From Acidobacteria bacterium SCN 69-37 (GTDB lineage: Bacteria > Acidobacteriota > Vicinamibacteria > Vicinamibacterales > SCN-69-37), in contig MEDJ01000025.1 of NCBI GenBank assembly GCA_001724025.1, forward strand, positions 1 to 64,000: 64,000 nucleotides of DNA, read 5' to 3'. The position numbers and the translations under genes are program-made. The notes below the pieces were generated by a model. The model searched no databases. It worked only from the letters and a program-made list of their open reading frames with translations, and was not told the origin of the DNA. This document shows positions 25,803 through 33,825 of this stretch, piece after piece; position 1 is the first letter of the stretch; the number at the start of each line of letters is the position of its first letter.

Positions 25803-25853
25803 CGCGCCGCGACGAGCGCGATAGCCTGCATCGAGGCTCACCCCCACGACGCG

Positions 25854-25867
25854 TTGCGCCAGCGCAA
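25854..25867. promoter_or_regulatory. palindromic operator TTGCGC-N2-GCGCAA (site 2)
   Basis: TTGCGCCAGCGCAA is a perfect palindrome and is the exact reverse complement of the site at 10724-10737. It lies 54 bp upstream of the TATGA-type site, relative to the crp-nirK operon. The order suggests two different Crp/Fnr proteins acting on the same promoter region. Otherwise the 25622-25990 gap shows nothing I can identify. Confidence 0.55.
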
Positions 25868-25990
25868 GGCCCCTCCGGGACCGCGAGGCGTACCGTCGAA
25901 TGACCTCGTGTGCCACTCTGTGGCCACATCGAGTCGGCGCCGTGCCAGCCGGCCCGCCCACGAGCCCGGCAGAGGGCGACGGAGGCCCTC

Positions 25991-26707
25991 CTAGCAGGGA
26001 CCGGACGCGGCGGGGGCGGTGTGCAGAAAGGTGAGGACGGCGTCGAGCAGCGGCTCGATCGCCGCGTAGTGCTCCGGCGGGGTCGCGAGCAGCGCCCCGG
26101 CCGACTGGACGTGCGGCGCGGACACAAGGTCTGCGGCCGCGTGTTCGACGAGCCCTTCGAGGAGCGACGGCGTGGTCTCGACGTGGAACTGCAGCCCGAT
26201 GACCGCCCGCCCGAGTTGGAACGCCTGATGACGACAGACAGCACTCGTTGCGAGATGGATGGCGCCCGGCGGCAGATCGAACGTCTCGCCATGCCAGTGG
26301 AACACGTGCGCCCGCGGTGGGAACGCGAGCGCCTCGACGTCGCCCGGCAGCGGTACGGCCTCGATCGGGAACCACCCGATTTCCGGTTCGCTGTGTCGAT
26401 ACACCCGGACGCCAGCCGCCGCCGCGATGATCTGCGCGCCCAGGCACACACCGAGCAGGCGCGTCCCGCGTGCGAGGCACTGGCCGACGAACGCCCGCTC
26501 GGCCGCGAGCCACGGGTGGACGGCCGTGTCGTGCACGCTCATCGGGCCGCCCATGATCACGACGAAATCGACGGCCCCCGGATCCGGCAGCGCATCGCCG
26601 AGATCCAAGCGCACCGTCTGCACGTGGTACCCGGCATCATCGAGCCACGGCCGGATACGGCCGGGCCCCTCGAAGCGGACGTGCTGGACGATGACGGCGT
26701 CGGGCAT
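25991..26707 (-). CDS. class I glutamine amidotransferase (GMP synthase-like)
   Basis: A 238-aa single-domain glutamine amidotransferase. The nucleophile elbow GVCLGAQ (Cys near residue 89) and the catalytic His in GLQFHVE, followed by a Glu, form the triad. VVIMGGPMSVHD is the oxyanion strand region. Stand-alone proteins of this type (YfeJ/GuaA-N-like) have no synthetase domain, so the acceptor is unknown. The ATG at 26707 gives the family N-terminus. It is divergent from the P450 gene 47 bp away. Confidence 0.88.
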   Translation of the reverse strand: MPDAVIVQHVRFEGPGRIRPWLDDAGYHVQTVRLDLGDALPDPGAVDFVVIMGGPMSVHDTAVHPWLAAERAFVGQCLARGTRLLGVCLGAQIIAAAAGVRVYRHSEPEIGWFPIEAVPLPGDVEALAFPPRAHVFHWHGETFDLPPGAIHLATSAVCRHQAFQLGRAVIGLQFHVETTPSLLEGLVEHAAADLVSAPHVQSAGALLATPPEHYAAIEPLLDAVLTFLHTAPAASGPC

Positions 26708-26754
26708 GGGGGCTCTCCGGGTGGCCGGCATCATATCGCGCGGCGGAGGGTACG

Positions 26755-27906
26755 ATGAAGCCCACCGACTGGGATCCTCACGGCCCCGACGTCCGGGCCG
26801 ATCAGCGGACGGCCTATGACGACATGCGCGCACGGTGCCCCGTCGCGTACGATGCGTCCGGTGGCTGGACCCTCTTCCGGCACGAGGACGTCGTGCGCGT
26901 CCTGCACGATCACGAAACGTTCAGCAACGTCGTGTCGCGCCACCCCTCGGTCCCCAACGGCATGGACCCGCCCGTGCACGGGCCCTTTCGTCGCCTGGTC
27001 GACACCTACTTCACCGACGCGCTGGTGGCCGCCTTCGAACCGACGTGCCGCGACCTGGCGGCCCGGCTGGTCGACGCCGCGGTCCAGCAGCGCGACGTCG
27101 ACGTCATGACCGCGATCGCCCTGCCCTTCGCGGCCAGCGCGCAGTGCGCCTATCTCGGCTGGCCGCCGGACCTGGCCGCGCCGCTCGTCGAGTGGACGCG
27201 GCGCAATCACGCGGCCACGCTGGCAGGCGACCGCGACGCCCACGCCACCATTGCCCGCGAACTCGAGGCGTTCGTCGCCGGCGTCATCGACAGGCGGCGC
27301 GCCGAGCGGCGACGGCCGCCCGTCGACCTGACCGATCGGCTGATCCGCGAAACGGTCGACGGCCGGCGCCTCACGTTGGTCGAGATGACCAGCCTGCTGC
27401 GCAACTGGACGATGGGCGAGGTCGGCACGATCGCGGCCTCGGTGGGCATCGTTGCCGTCGCGATCGCGACCGATCAGGGTCTGCAGCACCAGTTGCGCTG
27501 GCACCTGCAGCTGCTGCCGGCATCCATCGACGAGCTGCTCCGCCTGCACGGTCCCCTCCTCGGCAACAGGCGCGTCACCACGCGCCCCGTCGTCATCGGC
27601 GATCGGGAGATCGACGCAGGCAGCCGGGTGACGATCAACTGGGTGGCGGCCAACCGCGATCCCGAGACGTTCACGCAGGCCGGAGCGTTCCGCCTCGATC
27701 GCGACCCGGCCGACAACCTGCTGTACGGCGCCGGCATCCACGTCTGCCCGGGCGCGGCGCTCGCCCGCCTCGAACTGCGCGTCCTCGTGGAGGAGTTGCT
27801 TGCCGCGACGTGCCTCATCGAAACGATCGACGACCGCCCGTTCCGACTGGCGCTCCCGCCCGCCAGCGGCTACGCGGAGGTGCCGCTCCACCTCGTCCAC
27901 GCGTGA
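26755..27906 (+). CDS. cytochrome P450
   Basis: A 383-aa soluble bacterial P450. The heme-binding loop YGAGIHVCPGAALARLE carries the thiolate Cys (near residue 334), and the ExxR motif is SIDELLRLHG. The I helix region (NWTMGEVGTIAASVG) does not show the usual acid-Thr oxygen-activation pair clearly, which may mean an atypical substrate or reaction. The protein is somewhat short, consistent with a soluble class I enzyme needing a separate ferredoxin and reductase; none lies next to it. The substrate cannot be deduced. Confidence 0.93.
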   Translation: MKPTDWDPHGPDVRADQRTAYDDMRARCPVAYDASGGWTLFRHEDVVRVLHDHETFSNVVSRHPSVPNGMDPPVHGPFRRLVDTYFTDALVAAFEPTCRDLAARLVDAAVQQRDVDVMTAIALPFAASAQCAYLGWPPDLAAPLVEWTRRNHAATLAGDRDAHATIARELEAFVAGVIDRRRAERRRPPVDLTDRLIRETVDGRRLTLVEMTSLLRNWTMGEVGTIAASVGIVAVAIATDQGLQHQLRWHLQLLPASIDELLRLHGPLLGNRRVTTRPVVIGDREIDAGSRVTINWVAANRDPETFTQAGAFRLDRDPADNLLYGAGIHVCPGAALARLELRVLVEELLAATCLIETIDDRPFRLALPPASGYAEVPLHLVHA

Positions 27907-27998
27907 CGCGCGCGCCCCGGTGCGGCACGACGGACGGCGCGGCGGTGCGGCGGTGCGCGCCCATCGGAAGAGGTCTGCCGTGGTCTAATGTCTGATCC

Positions 27999-28622
27999 GT
28001 GAAGATCCTCTCGGCAGACCTCGTCACCAGTGCCTCGGTCGAGGGTCCGCGCGGCGGGCTGCTGCGCGACGACCTCCCGCAGTTCGCGTTTGCCGGCCGG
28101 TCCAACGTCGGCAAATCGAGCCTGCTCAATGCGCTGATGCGACAGAAGCTGGCCCGGACCAGCGCCGCGGCCGGCAAGACGCGCCAGGCGAACATCTATC
28201 GGGTCTCGGTGGAAGATGCGCCGGGACGGCCCGGCCGCTGGAGCACCTATCTCGTCGATCTGCCCGGCTACGGCTACGCGCGCGGCGGCGACGACTCCGT
28301 GCAGGAATTGCGGCGGGTCGTCGAGGCGTATTTCGCGGCCGCCGACGGCCGCGGCGTCATCTTCCTGCTGGTCGACGCCCGCCATCCGCGGCTGCCGCAG
28401 GACGTGCAGGCGCACCACTGGATCGCCGAGGCGGCCAGGCCGCCCATCGTGATTGCCACGAAGGTCGACAAGCTCTCGCGCGGCGAACGTGTCCGTCACC
28501 TGCGCGAGATGGAACGCATCTACCACCGCCCGCCGCTGGCCGTCTCGACGCTGGCCGGGGAAGGCATCGACAACCTGTGGCGCGTCATCGCGGCGATGGC
28601 GCAGGATCCGGGGGCGCCATGA
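27999..28622 (+). CDS. engB: ribosome-biogenesis GTPase EngB/YsxC (YihA)
   Basis: A 207-aa TRAFAC-class GTPase that assists assembly of the large ribosomal subunit. All G motifs are visible: G1 GRSNVGKSSLLN, a G2 Thr in GKTRQANIYRV, G3 DLPGYGYA, G4 TKVDKL and a G5-like STLAGEGI. The start is GTG at 27999. It is followed without a gap by the DUF1579 gene (ATGA overlap) and then a YciI gene, also overlapping, so the three are co-transcribed. Confidence 0.95.
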   Translation: MKILSADLVTSASVEGPRGGLLRDDLPQFAFAGRSNVGKSSLLNALMRQKLARTSAAAGKTRQANIYRVSVEDAPGRPGRWSTYLVDLPGYGYARGGDDSVQELRRVVEAYFAAADGRGVIFLLVDARHPRLPQDVQAHHWIAEAARPPIVIATKVDKLSRGERVRHLREMERIYHRPPLAVSTLAGEGIDNLWRVIAAMAQDPGAP

Positions 28623-29092
28623 ATCCCACCACCGAGCACCAGTGGCTCACTCGCCTCGTGGGCGACTGGACCTTCTCCCTGCCCGCACCGAAGATCGACG
28701 ATGCGCGCGTGACGACGATTGAGGGGACCGAGACGTATCGTGCCCTCGGTCCGCTGTGGGTGATCGGCGACGCGGTGGCGCCGCTGGCCGATGGCGGCCT
28801 GTCGGAGTCGCGAATGGCGCTTGGCTGGGATCCACAGCGGCGCCGGTTCGTCGGCACGCGGATCCTGTCGACCACGCCGTCGCTCTGGGTCTACGACGGC
28901 GAAGGCGATCCGGACGGCCGTCGCCTCCGCCTCTACACCGAGGGGCCGGCCACCGAGGGGGCGACGCACAGCGAGCCGCTGCTGGACGTCATCGCGTTCG
29001 TCGATGCCAACTCGCGCACGCTGACCCGCCACACGAAGGCGGCCGACGGTTCGTGGACGGCGGTCCTGACCGTGGAGTATCGCCGGCGATGA
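28619..29092 (+). CDS. DUF1579-family protein
   Basis: A 157-aa soluble protein. The start HQWLTRLVGDWTF and the repeated beta-strands around ALGWDPQRRRFVGTRILS match the DUF1579 family, an eight-stranded lipocalin-like fold. The start ATG at 28619 lies inside the engB stop and the end overlaps the YciI gene, so translation is coupled. No catalytic residues are known for the family. The function is unknown. Confidence 0.85.
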   Translation: MNPTTEHQWLTRLVGDWTFSLPAPKIDDARVTTIEGTETYRALGPLWVIGDAVAPLADGGLSESRMALGWDPQRRRFVGTRILSTTPSLWVYDGEGDPDGRRLRLYTEGPATEGATHSEPLLDVIAFVDANSRTLTRHTKAADGSWTAVLTVEYRRR

Positions 29093-29394
29093 AGCACTAT
29101 CTACTCTTCTACGACTACACGGCCGACTACCTCGAGCGACGTACCGCCCTGCGTCCGGCGCATCTCGTGCACGCGCGCGCCGCCGTGGCGCGCGGGGAAC
29201 TGGACGTGGCGGGGGCCTGCACCGATCCGGGTGCGCCCATCGGCGTGCTGGTCTTCAAGGCGTCCGACCGATCGGTGGTCGAGGACTTCGCACGCGCCGA
29301 TCCCTACGTGCGCGAAGGACTCGCCGTGCGCTGGCACGTCAGGGAGTGGACCACGGTGATGGGGCCACATGCCCTGACGCCGATCCCGGAGTGA
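29089..29394 (+). CDS. YciI-family protein
   Basis: A 101-aa protein of the YciI ferredoxin-like-fold family: HYLLFYDYTADYLERR at the start, RPAHLVHARAAVARGEL with the family's conserved His, and FARADPYVREGL at the end. Members are small dimeric proteins, some with weak hydrolase activity, mostly uncharacterised. It is the third gene of the engB unit and starts in the stop of the DUF1579 gene. Confidence 0.9.
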   Translation: MKHYLLFYDYTADYLERRTALRPAHLVHARAAVARGELDVAGACTDPGAPIGVLVFKASDRSVVEDFARADPYVREGLAVRWHVREWTTVMGPHALTPIPE

Positions 29395-29403
29395 TCGCGC
29401 GGA

Positions 29404-30354
29404 TTACCGGCGCCTGAGCCTGCTCAGGCCGTTCGTGCGGCGAATCGTGTTCACCAGGTTGCCGCGGCGGCCGTGGCGCAGCGCGAACAGCGGGGCGTAG
29501 GGGTGATAGCCCAGCCGCTCGGCGACCGAGGCGAGCGGGCGTCCCACGAGCGACAGCAACGCGCGACCGAGGCGGTACGCCCGGGCCTCACGTTCGCCCT
29601 CGACGGCCGCGCTGGCCAGCGCCTGTTCGCGCAGTCCGCGCGGATCCTCGCGCATGCGTTGCACGAAGTACGCGTGCTCCTCACCCGGCGGGGTCACGTA
29701 ACTGCCCTTCCTTGCGCCGCCGGGAATGGCGAGCACCGATGGATGCGGCAGGCGCGTGAGGCGTGCGCCGCTCTTCCAGGCGCGGAAGATCCAGTCCTGC
29801 GACGGCGTCACGAACGCCTCGTGCGCGTGGCGCCACGGGCCCACGCGATCCGCCAGGTCGCGCCGCATCAGCCACGCGGAGGCGAACACGAACACGCGCG
29901 GATCGTAGACGTCCGTCAGCGTCACCCCGTACAGCCGCATGCGCCAGCGTCCGCGGGCCAGATCCTCGGGCGGCACGGGGATGGCCGTCAGGATCGAACT
30001 CCAGACCAGGTCCGACGTCGTCGCCTCGAGATGACCGATGGCTGCCTGCAGGTGATCGGGAAAATACAGATCGTCGTGATTGAGGAATGCAAGGTACTGC
30101 CCGCGTGCGCGTCGCACCCCCTCGTTGTTCGGCCCCGACTGCTCTCCCACGTTCTGCGGCAGGTTCACGAACGAGATGCGCGGGTCGTCGAAGCCGGCGA
30201 CCACGGCCGCGGTGTCGTCCGTGCAGCAGTCACCGACGACGATCAGTTCCCAGTGATCGAGGGTCGACCCGCGGACGCTCTCGATCGCGTGCGCGAGGAT
30301 GGCACTGCGGTTGTAGGTGGCCAGGACGATGGACACCAGCGGCGTCGACAGCAT
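29404..30354 (-). CDS. family 2 glycosyltransferase
   Basis: A 316-aa cytosolic glycosyltransferase. The GT-A fold signature VSIVLATYNRSAILAHAIES begins the protein, followed by the nucleotide-binding Asp in VVGDCCTDDT and the metal-binding motif LAFLNHDDLYFPDH (DxD-like HDD). I chose the ATG at 30354, because residues upstream are low-complexity and antisense to the next gene's leader. It is convergent with YciI, 9 bp away, and divergent from the FAD oxidoreductase, with 58 bp between. The target, probably an envelope polysaccharide, is not indicated. Confidence 0.9.
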   Translation of the reverse strand: MLSTPLVSIVLATYNRSAILAHAIESVRGSTLDHWELIVVGDCCTDDTAAVVAGFDDPRISFVNLPQNVGEQSGPNNEGVRRARGQYLAFLNHDDLYFPDHLQAAIGHLEATTSDLVWSSILTAIPVPPEDLARGRWRMRLYGVTLTDVYDPRVFVFASAWLMRRDLADRVGPWRHAHEAFVTPSQDWIFRAWKSGARLTRLPHPSVLAIPGGARKGSYVTPPGEEHAYFVQRMREDPRGLREQALASAAVEGEREARAYRLGRALLSLVGRPLASVAERLGYHPYAPLFALRHGRRGNLVNTIRRTNGLSRLRRR

Positions 30355-30412
30355 GACGAAGGGTGGAGTCAGTATACGATCGCGCGCACATGAGTCGGGA
30401 GCGATCGCCGCG

Positions 30413-31612
30413 ATGGTGACACACGCAGCCGTCCTTGGGGCCGGCATCATGGGGACGTCGACGGCCCTGCTGCTCGCACGCCGCGGCATCCGCGTGGTGG
30501 TGTTCGACGTCGCCGGGCACCTGATCGATCGCGCCAGCCGGTGGAACGAGGGCAAGATCCACCTCGGCTATCTCTACGCCGGCGATGCGTCGCTCGACAC
30601 GGCACGTCGCGTCCTGCCTGGCGGCCTTGCGTTCAGGCCGATCGTCGAGTCGCTCATCGCCGCGCCACTCGGGGCCGCCGTCACGGATCACGACGACACG
30701 TTCCTCGTGCACCGCGATTCGGTCGCCAGCCTCGATGGCACCGCCGGCTATTTCGACGCCGTCACACGGCTCGTGAGCGACCACCCCGATCGCACGCACT
30801 ACCTCGCGCCGCTCACGGCCCCGGCCGTCCACAGGCTCACGGACGACGAGCTCGAACGCCTGGCCAATCCCGACGTCATTGTCGGCGGCTTCCGTGTGCC
30901 GGAACGATCGGTCTCGACCACGTGGGTCGCAGACAGGCTTGCGGAGGCCGTGCGCGCCGAGCCGCGCATCGAGTGCCGGCTGCTGACATGCGTCACCGGG
31001 GTGACACGCCACGCCAGCGGTCGCCTGCGTGTCGAGACCACCGACGCGAGCGATGGCCCGTACGATGCGGTCGTCAATGCCCTGTGGGAAGGGCGGCTCG
31101 CGATCGACGCCTCGATGGGCCTGCCGTCGCCGGCTGCGTGGTCGCATCGCTACCGCGTGTCGGTGTTCGCGCGCACCAGACGCCCGCTCGACGTGCCGAG
31201 CACCGTCATCAGCACGGGACCGTTCGGCGACGTCAAGAACTACAACGGGCGCGACTTCTATCTCTCGTGGTATCCCACGGGGCTGCTCACCGAGTCCGCG
31301 GCGATGGTGCCCGCAATGCCGCCGATCCTCGACGCCGAGGCGCGTGAACGGATCGCGGCCACGGTCATCGCGCAACTGGCGGCACGGCTGCCGCGTGTCT
31401 ACGAGATCGGCGATCAGCTCGAGTCCTGCCGCGTCGAGGGCGGCTGGGTCTACGCCGCCGGCACCGGCTCGCTGGCCGATCCCGCCTCGACGATTCATCG
31501 GCGCGACCGCATCGGCACCTCGCGCGACGGCCGGTATCTCTCGGTCGACACGGGGAAATACTCGATTGCGCCGTGGCTCGCGCAGCGGATCGCGGAGGAT
31601 TTGACCGCGTAA
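30413..31612 (+). CDS. FAD-dependent oxidoreductase (DAO family)
   Basis: A 399-aa flavoprotein. The dinucleotide-binding fingerprint AAVLGAGIMGTSTALLLARR opens the protein and the DAO-type C-terminus (VDTGKYSIAPWLAQRIA) closes it. NEGKIHLGYLY near residue 45 is a distinctive conserved patch. It is divergent from the glycosyltransferase, and the two may belong to one polysaccharide or natural-product function. No membrane segment or signal peptide. The substrate is unknown. Confidence 0.85.
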   Translation: MVTHAAVLGAGIMGTSTALLLARRGIRVVVFDVAGHLIDRASRWNEGKIHLGYLYAGDASLDTARRVLPGGLAFRPIVESLIAAPLGAAVTDHDDTFLVHRDSVASLDGTAGYFDAVTRLVSDHPDRTHYLAPLTAPAVHRLTDDELERLANPDVIVGGFRVPERSVSTTWVADRLAEAVRAEPRIECRLLTCVTGVTRHASGRLRVETTDASDGPYDAVVNALWEGRLAIDASMGLPSPAAWSHRYRVSVFARTRRPLDVPSTVISTGPFGDVKNYNGRDFYLSWYPTGLLTESAAMVPAMPPILDAEARERIAATVIAQLAARLPRVYEIGDQLESCRVEGGWVYAAGTGSLADPASTIHRRDRIGTSRDGRYLSVDTGKYSIAPWLAQRIAEDLTA

Positions 31613-31664
31613 CGGGCGCGCGATCGCAGCTATACTGACGACGAATCCTCGAGAGGTAAACCAG

Positions 31665-32678
31665 ATGAACGCAGATCGACGGTCTTTCTTGCGCGTGGCA
31701 GGTGGTTCGGTGGTCGTAGGTGCCGGGAGTGTGTGGGGCGCATCATCGCTCGCGGCTGCGCAGGCGCCGCCGGCGCCCGTATCGTTCCCCGGGGTCCCCA
31801 ACCCGATCGAGGGTGAGGTCGAGGTCATCGCCAAAGGCTTCATCTGGACGGAAGGTCCGGCGTGGGTCGGTGGCGAAAACGGCCGCCTGCTCTTCTCCGA
31901 CGTGCCGGGCAACGCGATCTATGGCTGGGACGGCAAGCAGACCACGGCGTTCCTGGCGCCGTCCGGCTACCAGAACTTCCCGATTCCGGACACCATCCGC
32001 GAGGCCGGATCCAACGGTCTGGCCGAGGGCCGCGGCGGCCTGCTGCTGGCCGACAGCGGCACGCGCGCCATCGTCCGCGTCGACATGACGACGCGGCAGC
32101 GGACGATCATCGTGGACAAGTACCAGGGCAAGCGCCTCAACAGCCCGAACGACCTGGTGCTGGCGCGCAACGGCGACATCTACTTCTCCGATCCGCCCTA
32201 TGGCCTGGCCGGCGTCCAGAAATCGCCGCAGCGCGAACTCTCGTACACCGGCGTGTTCCGCGTCACGCCGGACAACCAGGTGCACCTGATCGCCGACGAC
32301 CTCTTCCCGAACGGCGTCGCGCTCTCGCCGGACAATCGCGTCCTCTATACGACGGACAACGCCGGCTGGATGGCGTTCGATCTCGACGCGTCGGGCATGC
32401 CGGCGGGACGACGCGTGTTCGTGGCATCTGACAGCGTGGGCGGTGCGCGCGGCGACGGCATGAAGGTCGACTCGGCCGGCAACCTCTGGACGAGCGGCCG
32501 CGGCGGCATCTACGTCTTCTCGCCGAAGGGGGAGCACATCGGCTTTGCCCCGATTCCCGGTCGCGTGTCGAACTGCGCGTTCGGCCCCGGCCGTGCGCTC
32601 TACGTCACCAACGACACCCAGGTCGTCCGGGTCCGGATTCGCGCCGACTTCCCGGGCGGTCAGGCGATCCAGTACTGA
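31665..32678 (+). CDS. SMP-30/gluconolactonase-family protein with Tat signal
   Basis: A 337-aa exported protein. A Tat signal (NADRRSFLRVAGGS) is followed by an AxA-type cleavage site at LAAAQA. The body is a six-bladed propeller of the SMP-30/gluconolactonase type: EGPAW near residue 65 with the metal Glu, LNSPNDLVLARNGDIYFSD with Asn/Asp ligands, PNGVALSPD, and GDGMKVDSAGNLW with a further Asp. The metal site is intact, so lactone hydrolysis in the periplasm is plausible. A good ribosome site (GAGAGG) precedes the ATG, and TATACT at about 31631 may be a -10 box. Confidence 0.9.
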   Translation: MNADRRSFLRVAGGSVVVGAGSVWGASSLAAAQAPPAPVSFPGVPNPIEGEVEVIAKGFIWTEGPAWVGGENGRLLFSDVPGNAIYGWDGKQTTAFLAPSGYQNFPIPDTIREAGSNGLAEGRGGLLLADSGTRAIVRVDMTTRQRTIIVDKYQGKRLNSPNDLVLARNGDIYFSDPPYGLAGVQKSPQRELSYTGVFRVTPDNQVHLIADDLFPNGVALSPDNRVLYTTDNAGWMAFDLDASGMPAGRRVFVASDSVGGARGDGMKVDSAGNLWTSGRGGIYVFSPKGEHIGFAPIPGRVSNCAFGPGRALYVTNDTQVVRVRIRADFPGGQAIQY

Positions 32679-32752
32679 GCGACGGTCTCGCCACGAGGGG
32701 CGGACCACCCGCGGCCGCTCCTCGTGGCTCGTTCCTCGTCGCGTCCCGCGTC

Positions 32753-32909
32753 GCAGTTTCTGCAACCTCTCCCCCGCCAAGTACGCACATCCTGCAACCG
32801 CCCCTTGAATTTGCTGGCGTTTTCGAGGACAAAAACGGGCACGGTCCGTGCTCTCTGATCCGCACTTGCGTCGTCTCGAGTGACGACGATAGGGTCAGGA
32901 GGCGCGGTC
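32753..32909 (+). promoter_or_regulatory. structured 5-prime leader of heptad-repeat gene 1
   Basis: This segment is conserved with 34964-35119, upstream of the paralogue. It holds GCAGTTTCTGC, a hairpin GCACG-GTC-CGTGC (32839-32851), and a hairpin CGTCGTC/GACGACG (32869-32888). Then comes the ribosome site TAGGGTCAGGAGG just before the GTG start. The stems are identical in the two copies while the loops differ, which fits a selected RNA structure or a protein-binding site. No known riboswitch is recognised. Confidence 0.5.
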
Positions 32910-33539
32910 GTGGTGACTATCGAACAGCGTGTCGGGAAGGTCGAGGTTCTCGTGGACGCACATCGACAACTGCTCTCGGAAATTCGGGACAACCTGCAGG
33001 AGTTCCGGCAGGAGACGAACGCAACGTTCGTCCAGGCCGACGCACGCTTCGTGCAGGTCCAGGGACAGTTGAGGGCGACTGACACGAAGATGGATGCCGG
33101 CTTCGTCAGGCTCGACCAGAAGATGGACGCCGGCTTCGCGCGACTCGACGGCAGGAACGACGGGCTGGACGCGAAGATGGATGCCGGTTTCGCCAAGATC
33201 GATTCGCAGATGGGTGCCGGCTTCGCCAGGCTCGATGGCAGGATCGATGGACTGGACGCGAAGACGGACGCCGGTTTCGCCAGGATCGATTCGAAGATGG
33301 ATGCTGGCTTCGCGAGGATCGATGGCAGGATCGATGGACTGGACGCGAAGACGGACGCCGGCTTCGTCAGGATCGATCAGAAGATGGACGCCGGCTTCGT
33401 GAGGATCGACGGAAGGATCGATGGGCTGGACCGCAAGCTCGACGCACAACGGCACGAGACCGGTCTCCAGTTCCGCTGGCTCGTCGGCGTCATCGTTGCG
33501 GGGATGGCGACACTCGCCGCCGCCATTCTCGCGCAGTGA
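32910..33539 (+). CDS. heptad-repeat coiled-coil protein with C-terminal TM anchor (copy 1)
   Basis: A 209-aa protein starting with GTG at 32910, chosen because the leader and start align with the paralogue. After a helical N-terminus (TIEQRVGKVEVLVDAHRQLL) come tandem repeats of the form MDAGFARIDGR-IDGLDAK-TDAGFARIDSK, about 29 residues or 87 bp per super-unit, which should form a long coiled coil. The C-terminus QFRWLVGVIVAGMATLAAAILAQ is a single membrane segment, so the protein is tail-anchored. The paralogue at 35120 shares both ends but has different repeats. The function is unknown; it resembles DUF1640/CCDC90-like coiled-coil membrane proteins only in architecture. Confidence 0.75.
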   Translation: MVTIEQRVGKVEVLVDAHRQLLSEIRDNLQEFRQETNATFVQADARFVQVQGQLRATDTKMDAGFVRLDQKMDAGFARLDGRNDGLDAKMDAGFAKIDSQMGAGFARLDGRIDGLDAKTDAGFARIDSKMDAGFARIDGRIDGLDAKTDAGFVRIDQKMDAGFVRIDGRIDGLDRKLDAQRHETGLQFRWLVGVIVAGMATLAAAILAQ

Positions 33540-33577
33540 GGCAAGCTCCCCCATTCGCGTGCACGAAACCTTCCGCC

Positions 33578-33768
33578 GGGCGGGGATGTGCGCGATCCGG
33601 CGACGTGTGAGCCACGCGGCGGCGATAGTCCGAAGAGCGCGGCGGACGCGGGGTGGATGTGGCGTGGGGCTGGGGGTCCCCACGCGTTCGAACGCCTGGA
33701 CTGCGCCGCGGCCGTCGCGTTCTTCCCGCGTGGTCGAGCCGTTGCCGGAGCGCGTGCGTCCACGCCCG
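33578..33768. repeat. 190-bp inverted-repeat (MITE-like) element, copy 1
   Basis: This is the most diverged of three copies. The 5-prime end GGGCGGGGATGTGCGCGATC faces a 3-prime end whose complement reads GGGCGTGGACGCACGCGCTC. The inner landmark GTGGATGTGGCGTGGGGCTG, a GGTCCCCACGCG core and GTTCTTCCCGCGTGG are shared with the copies at 41.2 and 42.2 kb. The arms differ from those copies but still pair with each other. It starts 38 bp after the heptad-repeat gene. Confidence 0.75.
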
Positions 33769-33825
33769 GCGATCACCTCGGCGCCACCAGTTGCGGCCGT
33801 CGCCCCCATCGAGTGGCCGTATTCC

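Noticed and set aside
25622-25990. N-terminal extension of the Crp/Fnr protein or a separate small gene
   Set aside because: The upstream residues are low-complexity and unlike the family. The stretch instead contains two operator palindromes.
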